From Pseudomonadota bacterium (GTDB lineage: Bacteria > Pseudomonadota > Gammaproteobacteria > Burkholderiales > Burkholderiaceae_C), in contig JAUPTP010000082.1 in the NCBI GenBank assembly GCA_030918015.1, positions 1 through 8,003 of the forward strand: 8,003 bases of DNA, in the 5' to 3' direction. The notes under the pieces were generated by a model, which saw nothing but the letters and a program-made list of their open reading frames with translations, was not told where the DNA came from and searched no databases. This document shows positions 1-6,883 of this stretch, piece by piece. Each line of letters opens with the position of its first letter. Within the stretch, counting starts at the first letter, position 1. The translations under genes and the position numbers were made by a program.

Positions 1-228
1 AGCCCGATCGACCAGTCGATCCGCAGCACGCTTGGCACCTATTTCGACGACCTCGACGGCACCACGCCGCACGGTCTGTACGACATGGTCATCAAGGCGG
101 TCGAGCGCCCGCTGCTCGACGTGGTGATGGCGCGCGCCGACGGCAACCAGAGCCGCGCCGCCGAATGGCTCGGCATCAACCGCAACACGCTGCGCCGCAA
201 GCTGGTCGAGCACCGGCTGATCGACTGA
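1..228 (+). CDS. fis: Fis family DNA-binding protein, 3' part
   Basis: This is the C-terminal 75 residues of a Fis-type nucleoid-associated protein; the start lies just upstream of the window. Fis binds and bends DNA as a dimer, shapes the nucleoid and tunes transcription of growth-related promoters. The frame is open from base 1 to a TGA at 226-228. The visible protein carries the family core: a helix around [19 protein letters not shown] (residues 25-43), then the helix-turn-helix around [20 protein letters not shown] (49-68), with the G-I-N-R-x-T-L-R-x-K-L recognition helix typical of Fis. Betaproteobacterial Fis is shorter than the 98-residue E. coli protein (about 75-80 residues), so probably only a few N-terminal residues are missing. 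In this group fis usually lies between dusB and purH, and purH does follow here after 53 nt. Confidence 0.93.
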   Translation, partial: SPIDQSIRSTLGTYFDDLDGTTPHGLYDMVIKAVERPLLDVVMARADGNQSRAAEWLGINRNTLRRKLVEHRLID

Positions 229-281
229 GCCGCCCGGCCGCCTCCGCCCCTTCCCGATTCCCCACCGATCGTCATCCCACC

Positions 282-1856
282 ATGACCACCGCCCTCCTTT
301 CCGTCTCCGACAAGACCGGCATCGTCGAGTTCGCCCAGGCGCTGCATGCGCGCGGCATCCGCCTGCTCTCCACCGGCGGCACCGCCAAGCTGCTGGCCCA
401 GAACGGCCTGCCGGTCACCGAAGTGAGCGAGATCACCGGCTTCCCCGAGATGCTCGACGGCCGCGTCAAGACGCTGCACCCGCGCGTGCACGGCGGCCTG
501 CTGGCCCGCCGCGACGTCCCCGAGCACATGGCGGCGCTGAAAGAGCACGGCATCGACACGATCGACCTGCTGATCATCAACCTCTACCCCTTCGCGCAGG
601 CCACCGCCAAGGCCGACTGCACGCTGGAGGACGCGATCGAGAACATCGACATCGGCGGCCCGGCGATGCTGCGCGCCGCCGCCAAGAACTGGCAGGACGT
701 GGCGGTGGTCATCGACCCGAGCGACTACGCCCAGGTGCTGGCCGAGCTCGACGGCGCCGGCCTGACCCGCCAGACCAAGTTCGGCTTCGCGAAGAAGGTG
801 TTCTCGCACACCGCCGCCTACGACGGCATGATCAGCAACTACCTGACCTCGCTGGAAGCCGGCGCGGAAGACAAGACCGCCGACGTGCCCGCCCGCGAGG
901 AATACCCGAGCGTCTTCAACCTGCAGCTGCACAAGGTGCAGGGCATGCGCTACGGCGAGAACCCGCACCAGTCGGCGGCGTTCTACAAGGAGGCCAAGGT
1001 CGCTGACGGCCTGCTGGCCGGCTGGACGCAGATCCAGGGCAAGGAGCTGAGCTTCAACAACATCGCCGACGCCGACGCGGCGTGGGAATGCGTGAAGGCC
1101 TTCGACGTGCCGGCCTGCGTGATCGTCAAGCACGCCAACCCCTGCGGCGTGGCCGTGGGCGCGACGCTGCTGGAAGCCTACGAGAAGGCGCTGAAGACCG
1201 ACCCGACCTCGGCCTTCGGCGGCATCATCGCCTTCAACCGCCCGCTCGACGCCGACGTGGTCGACAAGATCAACGCCAACAAGCACTTCGTCGAAGTCGC
1301 CATCGCGCCGGTCATCACGCCGGCCGCCCGCGCCGCCTACGCCAGCAAGGTCAATGTGCGCCTGCTGGAGGTGCCGGTGAGCCAGGCCGTGAACGCGCTC
1401 GACTTCAAGCGCGTGGGCGGCGGCATGCTGCTGCAGTCGGCCGACAACCTCGACATCGTCGGCGAGCTGAAGGTGGTCACCAAGCTGCAGCCCACCGCCC
1501 AGCAGCTCGAAGACCTGAAGTTCGCCTGGACCGTGGCGCGCTTCGTCAAGTCCAACGCGATCGTCTTCTGCAAGGACGGCATGACCTTCGGCGTCGGCGC
1601 CGGCCAGATGAGCCGGCTGGACTCGGCCCGCATCGCCTCGATCAAGGCCAAGGCCGCGGGCCTGAGCCTGGACGGCACGGCCGTGGCCAGCGACGCCTTC
1701 TTCCCGTTCCGTGACGGTCTGGACGTGGTGGTCGACGCCGGCGCCACCTGCGTCATCCATCCGGGCGGCTCGATGCGCGACGACGAGGTGATCGCCGCCG
1801 CCGACGAGCGCGGCATCGCCATGGTGCTGACCGGCACCCGCCACTTCCGCCACTGA
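282..1856 (+). CDS. purH: Bifunctional AICAR transformylase / IMP cyclohydrolase
   Basis: PurH catalyses the last two steps of de novo purine synthesis in the cytoplasm: formylation of AICAR by 10-formyl-THF, then ring closure to IMP. At 524 residues it is full length (E. coli has 529). The N-terminal MGS-like cyclohydrolase domain (about 1-200) has LLSVSDKTG (5-13), STGGTAKLL (30-38) and [13 protein letters not shown] (60-72). The transformylase domain has MRYGENPHQ (222-230), KELSFNN (254-260), the catalytic Lys283-His284 pair in [17 protein letters not shown] (307-314), and a C-terminal block with [12 protein letters not shown] and [10 protein letters not shown] ending in TGTRHFRH. The ATG at 282 is chosen because the family begins there; an open extension upstream to 165 overlaps fis and is not PurH-like. 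No clear Shine-Dalgarno precedes it, so translation may depend on the upstream gene or an unstructured leader. Confidence 0.98.
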   Translation: MTTALLSVSDKTGIVEFAQALHARGIRLLSTGGTAKLLAQNGLPVTEVSEITGFPEMLDGRVKTLHPRVHGGLLARRDVPEHMAALKEHGIDTIDLLIINLYPFAQATAKADCTLEDAIENIDIGGPAMLRAAAKNWQDVAVVIDPSDYAQVLAELDGAGLTRQTKFGFAKKVFSHTAAYDGMISNYLTSLEAGAEDKTADVPAREEYPSVFNLQLHKVQGMRYGENPHQSAAFYKEAKVADGLLAGWTQIQGKELSFNNIADADAAWECVKAFDVPACVIVKHANPCGVAVGATLLEAYEKALKTDPTSAFGGIIAFNRPLDADVVDKINANKHFVEVAIAPVITPAARAAYASKVNVRLLEVPVSQAVNALDFKRVGGGMLLQSADNLDIVGELKVVTKLQPTAQQLEDLKFAWTVARFVKSNAIVFCKDGMTFGVGAGQMSRLDSARIASIKAKAAGLSLDGTAVASDAFFPFRDGLDVVVDAGATCVIHPGGSMRDDEVIAAADERGIAMVLTGTRHFRH

Positions 1857-1881
1857 CGCCCCCCGGCGAAAGGCCCTGTCC

Positions 1882-2355
1882 ATGAGCGTCCCGATCTCGA
1901 TCCGCCCGGCCGGCCTGGCCGATCTCGACGCGGTCGCGGCGCTCTTCGACGCCTATCGCCAGTTCTACGCGCAGGCACCCGACCGGGCGCGCGCCGCCGC
2001 GTTCATCCAGGCGCGGATGCAGGCGGACGAATCGGTCATCCTGCTGGCCGAGCGCGTGCCGCCGGCCGGCCTGGCCGAGCCGGTCGGCTTCTGCCAGCTC
2101 TATCCGAGCTTCTGCTCGGTCGAGGCCGCGCCGATCTTCGTGCTCTACGACCTGTTCGTCGCGCCCGAGGCGCGCTGCAGCGGGCTGGGCGCGGCGCTGC
2201 TGCGCGCGGCCGAAACCCGGGCGCGCCAGAGCGGCCGCGTGCGCATGGACCTGACCACCGCGCACGACAACCACGCCGCCCAGCGCCTGTACGAGTCGCT
2301 CGGCTGGGTGCACGACGCCGTCTTCCGCACCTACACCCGCCGCGTCACGGGCTGA
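1882..2355 (+). CDS. GNAT family N-acetyltransferase
   Basis: This 157-residue single-domain protein belongs to the GCN5-related N-acetyltransferases, which transfer acetyl from acetyl-CoA to an amine. The N-terminus [22 protein letters not shown] is a usual GNAT opening (strand then helix 1). Motif A runs through [20 protein letters not shown] (88-107), with the pyrophosphate-binding R-x-x-G-x-G at Arg98-Gly103. Motif B is [11 protein letters not shown] (132-142), where Tyr137 is the likely general acid. The substrate cannot be read from the sequence; the family covers small amines, peptides and protein N-termini. A weak GAAAGG (1868-1873) sits 8 nt before the ATG. The gene lies 25 nt after purH and 20 nt before ruvC, so it is probably a passenger in the same transcript. 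No signal peptide or membrane segment is seen. Confidence 0.9.
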   Translation: MSVPISIRPAGLADLDAVAALFDAYRQFYAQAPDRARAAAFIQARMQADESVILLAERVPPAGLAEPVGFCQLYPSFCSVEAAPIFVLYDLFVAPEARCSGLGAALLRAAETRARQSGRVRMDLTTAHDNHAAQRLYESLGWVHDAVFRTYTRRVTG

Positions 2356-2375
2356 GTCCGGACACGGCCGCCGCC

Positions 2376-2930
2376 ATGCGCATCCTCGGCATCGACCCGG
2401 GCCTGCAGATCACCGGCTTCGGCCTGATCGACGTCGACGGGCCGCATCTGGCCTATGTCGCCAGCGGCACCATCCGCACCGCCGAGGCGCCGCGCGGCGA
2501 CCTGCCCGCGCGCATCCGGCTGATCTTCGACGGCGTGCGCGAGGTCGTCTCGACCTACCAGCCCGACGCGGCCGCGCTCGAGATCGTCTTCGTCAACGTC
2601 AACCCGCAGAGCACGCTGCTGCTCGGGCAGGCGCGCGGCGCGGCGCTGGCCGCGCTGGTGGCCGGCAGCCCGCCGCTGCCGGTGGGCGAATACACCGCAG
2701 TGCAGATGAAGCAGGCCGTCACCGGCCACGGCGGCGCCGCCAAGGCGCAGATCCAGGCGATGGTGCAGCACCTGCTCAAGCTGCCCGGCCAGCCCGGCAA
2801 GGACGCCGCCGACGCGCTCGGCATCGCCATCACCCACGCCCACGCCAGCCGCAGCTTCGCCGCGCTGGCCCAGGCCACGCCGCTGGCACGCCGGCAGCAC
2901 GCGCTGTACCGGGGCGGGCGGAGCTACTGA
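2376..2930 (+). CDS. ruvC: Crossover junction endodeoxyribonuclease RuvC
   Basis: RuvC is the dimeric, Mg-dependent nuclease that cuts Holliday junctions after RuvAB branch migration in recombination and repair. The protein has 184 residues, close to the usual 170-180. The four acidic catalytic residues are visible: Asp7 in GIDPGL, Glu69 in LEIVFVN, and Asp143 and Asp146 in [27 protein letters not shown] (81-92) is the conserved DNA-binding/dimer helix, and [20 protein letters not shown] (107-126) is also family-typical. The ATG at 2376 is fixed by homology at MRILGIDPG; the Shine-Dalgarno is poor, so it may be translated by coupling to the GNAT gene ending 20 nt upstream. In many Burkholderiales ruvA and ruvB follow ruvC; here they do not, and the convergent gene's stop overlaps the ruvC 3' end by 7 nt. 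Confidence 0.98.
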   Translation: MRILGIDPGLQITGFGLIDVDGPHLAYVASGTIRTAEAPRGDLPARIRLIFDGVREVVSTYQPDAAALEIVFVNVNPQSTLLLGQARGAALAALVAGSPPLPVGEYTAVQMKQAVTGHGGAAKAQIQAMVQHLLKLPGQPGKDAADALGIAITHAHASRSFAALAQATPLARRQHALYRGGRSY

Positions 2931-4954
2931 ACGGCGGCCGGCGCCGCCATCCACCGCCGCTCGAACTCCTCCGGCGCCACCGCCGGCCCGAACAGCCAGC
3001 CCTGGTATTCATGAACGGCGTGGCCACGCAGCCAGTCGAGCTGCTCGGCCAGCTCGACGCCTTCGGCCACCATCGTCACGCCCAGCATGCGGCACATGGT
3101 GACGATCATCTCGGTGATCGCCGGGCGCTCGGAGAGCGCGCGGATGAAGGAGCGGTCGATCTTCAGCGTGTCGACCGGGTAGCGGTGCAGATAGGCCAGG
3201 TTGGAGTAGCCGGTGCCGAAGTCGTCGATGGCGATGCGCAGGCCCATCTGGCCGAGCGCCTCCAGCGCGGTGACGGTGCGGTCGTCGTGGCCGAGCAGCA
3301 CCGACTCGGTGATCTCCAGCTCGATGGCGGCCGGCGAGCAGCCGGTGCGCGTCAGGATGTCGCGGATCTCGGCCACCAGATCGGCGGCGAAGAACTGCCG
3401 CGGCGACAGGTTGACCGACACCGTGAGCACCCGGCCTGCCGCGGCCCAGGCCACCTGCTGGGCGCAGGCCTTCTCGAGCACCATCGCGCCGAGCTCGCCG
3501 ATCAGGCCGCAGTCCTCGCAGACCGAGATGAAGACGTCGGGCGGGATCATGCCGCGCTCGGGGTGCCGCCAGCGCACCAGCGCCTCGGCGCCGACGATGC
3601 GGCCGCTGGCCACCTCGACCCGCGGCTGGTAGTGCACCCCGATCTGCCCTTGCGCCAGCGCGCGGCGCAGTTCGACCTCCAGCGCCAGCCGGGACTGGGC
3701 GGCCGCGGTCATCTCGGGGCGGAAGCGCATCGCGGTGCCGCGACCGGCGGCCTTCGCCCCGTACATCGCCAGGTCGGCATGGCGCATCAGCGTGTCCAGG
3801 TCCTCGCCGTCCTGCGGAAAGAGGCTGATGCCGATGGAGGGCGTGACGCGCAGCTCCGTCTGGGGCAGCACGACCGGCTGCGCGATCAGCGCCACCAGCT
3901 CGTCGGCGCGCGCCATCGCGGTGGCCACGACATCGCGCAGAGGCAGCATCAGCAGAAACTCGTCGCCGCCCAGCCGGGCCACGCATTCGCCCGGCCGCCG
4001 CGCGTCGTTCAGGCGCCGCGCCAGCTGGACCAGCAGCTCGTCGCCGACCGCATGGCCCAGCGAGTCGTTCACCCGCTTGAAGTGGTCCAGATCGATGAAG
4101 ACCAGCGCCGCCTCGTCCCCGCGCAGCCGGCAGGCCCGCAGCGCCTGCGCGAAGGTCTTCAGGACCTGGTTGCGGTTGGGCAGGCCGGTGAGCTGGTCAT
4201 GATCGGCGAGGTACTGGGCCTGCGCCTGCGCCTGCTTCAGGCCGCTCACATCGATCTCCGTGACCAGCAGGGCCCGGCGGCCGGTGGCCGGATCTCGGCA
4301 CATCCGGGCTGACAGGTCGTGCCAGCGATCCCCCCCGGCGGTGCGCACGCGCGTGATGAGCTTGGCCTCGCCGCGGGCCTGCAGCGCCGTGACCAGATCC
4401 CGCAGGTCCTCGCGGTCGGTCAGCCGCGTGCCCAGCCGGTCCGCGCCCGGCGCCACGCTGGCGCGCGAGGTCGGATTGCGGTAGAGCGCCCGCCCGGCCC
4501 GGCTGTAGAGCGTGGTCATCACCTCGGTGTGCAGCAGCGCGTCGACGCTGCGCAGCGAATCCGGAGGCGTGGCCTCCGCCCCGGTGCGCCGGGCGCTGCA
4601 CAGCATCGCCATGCGGCCATCGGCCAGCGGCCAGCCGCTGAAATCGACCCACATCGTCACCGGGACACCGCCCGGATACAGCGTCCACTGCTCGCCGAAA
4701 CGGGCGGCGCTCTGCTGGAAGTCGGCCTGGTACTGGCGCAGCCGCCGCGACACGGCCACCGACATGCCCTGCGCCATGTCGCGCGCGCACAGCGCCTGCA
4801 GGCTGCTGGCCTGCCACATCGCCACGGCCTCCCGATTGGCCCAGTGCACGCGGCTGCGATCGATGTCGAAGATCCAGACGGGGTGGTCGAGTCGATCCAG
4901 CAGCGCCACCGCATCGACCGGCGCCGGGGCGACGAGGAGGTCCTGCAGGGGCAT
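2924..4954 (-). CDS. PAS-like/GGDEF/EAL cyclic-di-GMP enzyme
   Basis: This 676-residue protein has domains that make (GGDEF) and degrade (EAL) cyclic-di-GMP. Residues 13-120 look like a PAS domain ([19 protein letters not shown]); 133-240 look like a second PAS-type region ending in [16 protein letters not shown], then the [13 protein letters not shown] entry to GGDEF. The GGDEF domain (245-410) has [16 protein letters not shown] (286-301) and intact GGDEF at 329-333, but the I-site RxxD reads RPGE (320-323). The EAL domain (about 425-665) keeps EAL at 457-459, [21 protein letters not shown] (577-582), LKIDRSF, VAEGVE and QGWLFG, so it is probably an active phosphodiesterase. No membrane segments are seen, so it is likely cytosolic. 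The ATG at 4954, with GGGA 4 nt upstream, is preferred to longer in-frame extensions that run into the GST gene. Confidence 0.94.
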   Translation of the reverse strand: MPLQDLLVAPAPVDAVALLDRLDHPVWIFDIDRSRVHWANREAVAMWQASSLQALCARDMAQGMSVAVSRRLRQYQADFQQSAARFGEQWTLYPGGVPVTMWVDFSGWPLADGRMAMLCSARRTGAEATPPDSLRSVDALLHTEVMTTLYSRAGRALYRNPTSRASVAPGADRLGTRLTDREDLRDLVTALQARGEAKLITRVRTAGGDRWHDLSARMCRDPATGRRALLVTEIDVSGLKQAQAQAQYLADHDQLTGLPNRNQVLKTFAQALRACRLRGDEAALVFIDLDHFKRVNDSLGHAVGDELLVQLARRLNDARRPGECVARLGGDEFLLMLPLRDVVATAMARADELVALIAQPVVLPQTELRVTPSIGISLFPQDGEDLDTLMRHADLAMYGAKAAGRGTAMRFRPEMTAAAQSRLALEVELRRALAQGQIGVHYQPRVEVASGRIVGAEALVRWRHPERGMIPPDVFISVCEDCGLIGELGAMVLEKACAQQVAWAAAGRVLTVSVNLSPRQFFAADLVAEIRDILTRTGCSPAAIELEITESVLLGHDDRTVTALEALGQMGLRIAIDDFGTGYSNLAYLHRYPVDTLKIDRSFIRALSERPAITEMIVTMCRMLGVTMVAEGVELAEQLDWLRGHAVHEYQGWLFGPAVAPEEFERRWMAAPAAVQ

Positions 4955-4965
4955 GACGTCCCGGC

Positions 4966-5652
4966 TCAGGCCGCCACAGGACGGATCGGCTCGACGGTGG
5001 GCAGATCCGCCACCGGGCGGTGGCCCGGCTGCGCCTGCACCCGGTCGATCCAGCGGCACACGCCCGGATAGCGGTCCAGATCGAAGCCGCCTTCCCGCGC
5101 CAGGTGGGTGTAGCCGAAGACCGCGATGTCGGCGATGCCGTAGCCACTGTCGCAGAGGAACTCCCGCCCCGTCAGATGGGCATCGAGCAGCGCCAGTCCG
5201 GCATGCCCCGCCTCGATCCAGCCGGGGAAGCGGGCCGCATTGGCCTCGCGCAGCTCCGGCGCGATGGTCGAGAAAAAGCGGGCCGGCGAGATGCGGGGCT
5301 CGAGCAGGGTCTGCTCGAAGATCAGCCACTGGATCGCCTGGGCGCGGTGCAGCGGCGAGGCCGGGATCAGCGCGCTGCCCTCGGCCAGGAACCAGGCGAT
5401 CGCGTTGGACTCGCCCAGCCGCTCGCCCTCAGCCGTCACCAGGAAAGGCACCTGCCCGCGCGGGTTGATCGCCAGGAAACCGGGGCGACGCGTTTCTCCG
5501 TCCAGGACGTTGACCGGCCGCAGCCGGCACGGAATGCCCCCCGGGCCGCGCTGGGCCAGCACCTGCACCGGCTTGTAGCTGTTGCCCGAGCCGGCGGTGA
5601 TGTACAGCGTGTGCGCGCCCGTCGGCGCCCGGCCCTCGAATCCGGTGCTCAT
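4966..5652 (-). CDS. Glutathione S-transferase family protein
   Basis: This 228-residue cytosolic GST-fold protein probably conjugates or reduces substrates with glutathione; the substrate is unknown. The thioredoxin-like N-terminal domain (about 14-93) has LYITAGSGNSYKPVQVL, where Ser22 or Ser25 is the likely catalytic serine. NPRGQVPFL follows with the conserved cis-Pro69, then GESNAIAWFLAE, where Glu81-Ser82 should bind the gamma-glutamyl group. The all-alpha C-terminal domain (about 100-210) contains GYGIADIAVFGYTH with the conserved helix-capping Asp175. The start at 5652 is chosen because AAGGGAG lies 9 nt upstream; a GTG at 5721 would add 23 residues that do not look GST-like. The Shine-Dalgarno lies inside an inverted repeat. 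The stop is 11 nt before the GGDEF-EAL start, suggesting an operon. Confidence 0.92.
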   Translation of the reverse strand: MSTGFEGRAPTGAHTLYITAGSGNSYKPVQVLAQRGPGGIPCRLRPVNVLDGETRRPGFLAINPRGQVPFLVTAEGERLGESNAIAWFLAEGSALIPASPLHRAQAIQWLIFEQTLLEPRISPARFFSTIAPELREANAARFPGWIEAGHAGLALLDAHLTGREFLCDSGYGIADIAVFGYTHLAREGGFDLDRYPGVCRWIDRVQAQPGHRPVADLPTVEPIRPVAA

Positions 5653-5661
5653 GCGTCGAAT

Positions 5662-5681
5662 CTCCCTTGAAGCGAAGGGAG
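5662..5681 (-). promoter_or_regulatory. Inverted repeat covering the GST ribosome-binding site
   Basis: On the - strand the leader reads CTCCCTT, a 6-nt loop CGCTTC, then AAGGGAG, a perfect 7-bp stem. The 3' arm is the Shine-Dalgarno itself, 9 nt before the GST ATG. If the hairpin forms in the mRNA, ribosome access would be reduced. The pairing is seen directly; a regulatory role is inference. Confidence 0.5.
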
Positions 5682-5821
5682 GCGCCTGCGCGCATCCCTC
5701 GGGGGAAATCGGACGCGTCACCGGGATATTGAGCGCCTGACCAGCCGCAGCGGCGATGCCACCGCGTCTTGCGTGATCTACCGCACCGCAGCACGCCGAC
5801 GACGGCGGCCACGGGTCGGCG

Positions 5822-6757
5822 TCACCAGGCCGGAGCCAGCTGCGCCATGCCGGCCGGGGCGAGGCGCTCGTCGGCGAAGGTCACGATCTCCCAGGCCGAC
5901 TCGTCGGCCAGGAGCGCGCGCAGCAGCCGGTTGTTGAGCGCGTGACCGCTCTTGTAGGCGGTGTAGTCGGCCAGCAGCGGATGCCCGCAGACATGCAGGT
6001 CGCCGATGGCGTCGAGGATCTTGTGCTTGACGAACTCGTCGTCATAGCGAAGCCCCTCGGCATTGAGCACGCGGTAGTCGTCGACGACGATCGCGTTGTC
6101 CATGCTGCCGCCCAGGCTCAGGCCGCGCGAGCGCATCATCTCGACATCCTTCGTGAAGCCGAAGGTGCGCGCCCGGGCGATGTCCTGCTTGTAGCGGCCG
6201 CTGGCGAAGTCGAAGACGACGCGCTGGCCGGTGGCATCCACCGCCGGATGGCCGAACTCGATCTCGAAGGCGAGCCGGTAGCCGTGATGCGGCGCCAGGC
6301 GGGCCCATTTGAGCGACCGCCCCTCGCCTTCGCGGATCTCGACGGGCTTGCGCACGCGGATGAATCGCTTCGGAGCGTTCTGCAGCGCGATGCCGGCGCT
6401 CTGCAGCAGGAAGACGAAACTCGCCGAGGAGCCATCCAGGATGGGCACCTCGTCGGCCGTGATGTCGATGTGCAGGTTGTCGATGCCGAGACCGGCGACT
6501 GCCGAGAGCAGGTGCTCGATGGTCTGGACCTTCGGCGCGCCAGGGTCACCGCCGGGCGAGATCGTCGTGGCCATGCGGGTGTCGCAGACCGACTGCGGCG
6601 TGACCGGGATGTCCACCGGCGTCGGCAGGTCGATGCGGTGAAAGACCAGCCCGGTGTCCGGCGCGGCCGGGCGCAGCACAAGCTCGACCTTCTGGCCGCT
6701 GTGCAGGCCGACACCGACGGCACGGGTCAGCGACTGGAGGGTGCGTTGGAGCAGCAT
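5822..6757 (-). CDS. lpxC: UDP-3-O-acyl-N-acetylglucosamine deacetylase
   Basis: LpxC is the cytosolic zinc amidase that removes the acetyl group from UDP-3-O-acyl-GlcNAc, the committed step of lipid A synthesis, so the cell makes lipopolysaccharide. The protein has 311 residues (E. coli 305). The N-terminus [19 protein letters not shown] is family-typical. The zinc ligands are visible as His82 in TIEHLLSA, and His245 and Asp249 in [13 protein letters not shown]. The catalytic Glu81 and His272 (SGHALNN) are present, as are ILDGSSASF (106-114) and the FGFTKDVE loop (199-206). The ATG at 6757 matches the family start. No Shine-Dalgarno is recognisable before it, and a -10-like TAGAAT is only 6 nt upstream. 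The order ftsZ then lpxC is standard at the end of the division/cell-wall cluster in many proteobacteria. Confidence 0.98.
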   Translation of the reverse strand: MLLQRTLQSLTRAVGVGLHSGQKVELVLRPAAPDTGLVFHRIDLPTPVDIPVTPQSVCDTRMATTISPGGDPGAPKVQTIEHLLSAVAGLGIDNLHIDITADEVPILDGSSASFVFLLQSAGIALQNAPKRFIRVRKPVEIREGEGRSLKWARLAPHHGYRLAFEIEFGHPAVDATGQRVVFDFASGRYKQDIARARTFGFTKDVEMMRSRGLSLGGSMDNAIVVDDYRVLNAEGLRYDDEFVKHKILDAIGDLHVCGHPLLADYTAYKSGHALNNRLLRALLADESAWEIVTFADERLAPAGMAQLAPAW

Positions 6758-6763
6758 GGGCGC

Positions 6764-6792
6764 ATTCTAGGCAGCACGATGTCGTGTGAATG
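6764..6792 (-). promoter_or_regulatory. Candidate lpxC promoter
   Basis: On the - strand TAGAAT (6764-6769) matches the sigma-70 -10 consensus at 5 of 6 bases and ends 6 nt before the lpxC ATG. The best-spaced -35 position (CATTCA, 6787-6792, 17-bp spacer) matches at only 2 of 6 bases. Its place downstream of the ftsZ hairpin fits lpxC having its own promoter. The call rests mainly on the -10 match and position. Confidence 0.3.
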
Positions 6793-6808
6793 TTGCGCAA
6801 ACGACAAG

Positions 6809-6834
6809 GCCCGGTGTCCGCAAGGACACCGGGC
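6809..6834 (-). terminator. Probable ftsZ intrinsic terminator
   Basis: GCCCGGTGTCC and its exact reverse complement form an 11-bp, GC-rich stem closed by a 4-nt loop (TTGC on the - strand, GCAA on the + strand). On the - strand it lies 49 nt after the ftsZ stop and is followed by CTTGTCGTTTG, a broken rather than clean T-tract. It probably ends or attenuates ftsZ transcripts before lpxC. The structure is certain; termination efficiency is inferred. Confidence 0.7.
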
Positions 6835-6883
6835 AAGCAGGCACGGGAGAGAAACGGAACAGGACGGCCGAAGCCGATTCGGA

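Noticed and set aside
165..281. Upstream extension of PurH by 39 residues
   Set aside because: It overlaps fis and does not resemble the PurH N-terminus, which begins at [13 protein letters not shown].
39..1883. A 614-codon open frame on the - strand opposite fis/purH
   Set aside because: It is the antisense shadow of purH in high-GC DNA: low-complexity G/A/R/V/H/D composition, no recognisable domain, and the + strand frame is unmistakably PurH.
3011..4312. A 433-codon open frame on the + strand opposite the GGDEF-EAL gene
   Set aside because: Its composition is that of a GC-rich antisense frame (H/Q/R/A/D-rich, no motifs), and the - strand carries clear GGDEF and EAL motifs throughout.
4955..5329. 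N-terminal extension of the GGDEF-EAL protein by 125 residues
   Set aside because: The extension lies in another frame of the GST gene, is P/R/G-rich and has no domain; the ATG at 4954 has a weak Shine-Dalgarno and leads directly into the PAS-like region.
5653..5721. GTG start for the GST at 5721
   Set aside because: The added 23 residues are not GST-like, and the AAGGGAG Shine-Dalgarno points to the ATG at 5652.
5795..5820. GCCGAC/GTCGGC inverted repeat just after the lpxC stop as a terminator
   Set aside because: The arms are only 6 bp, the loop is 14 nt and no T-tract follows on the - strand; such repeats are expected by chance at this GC content.
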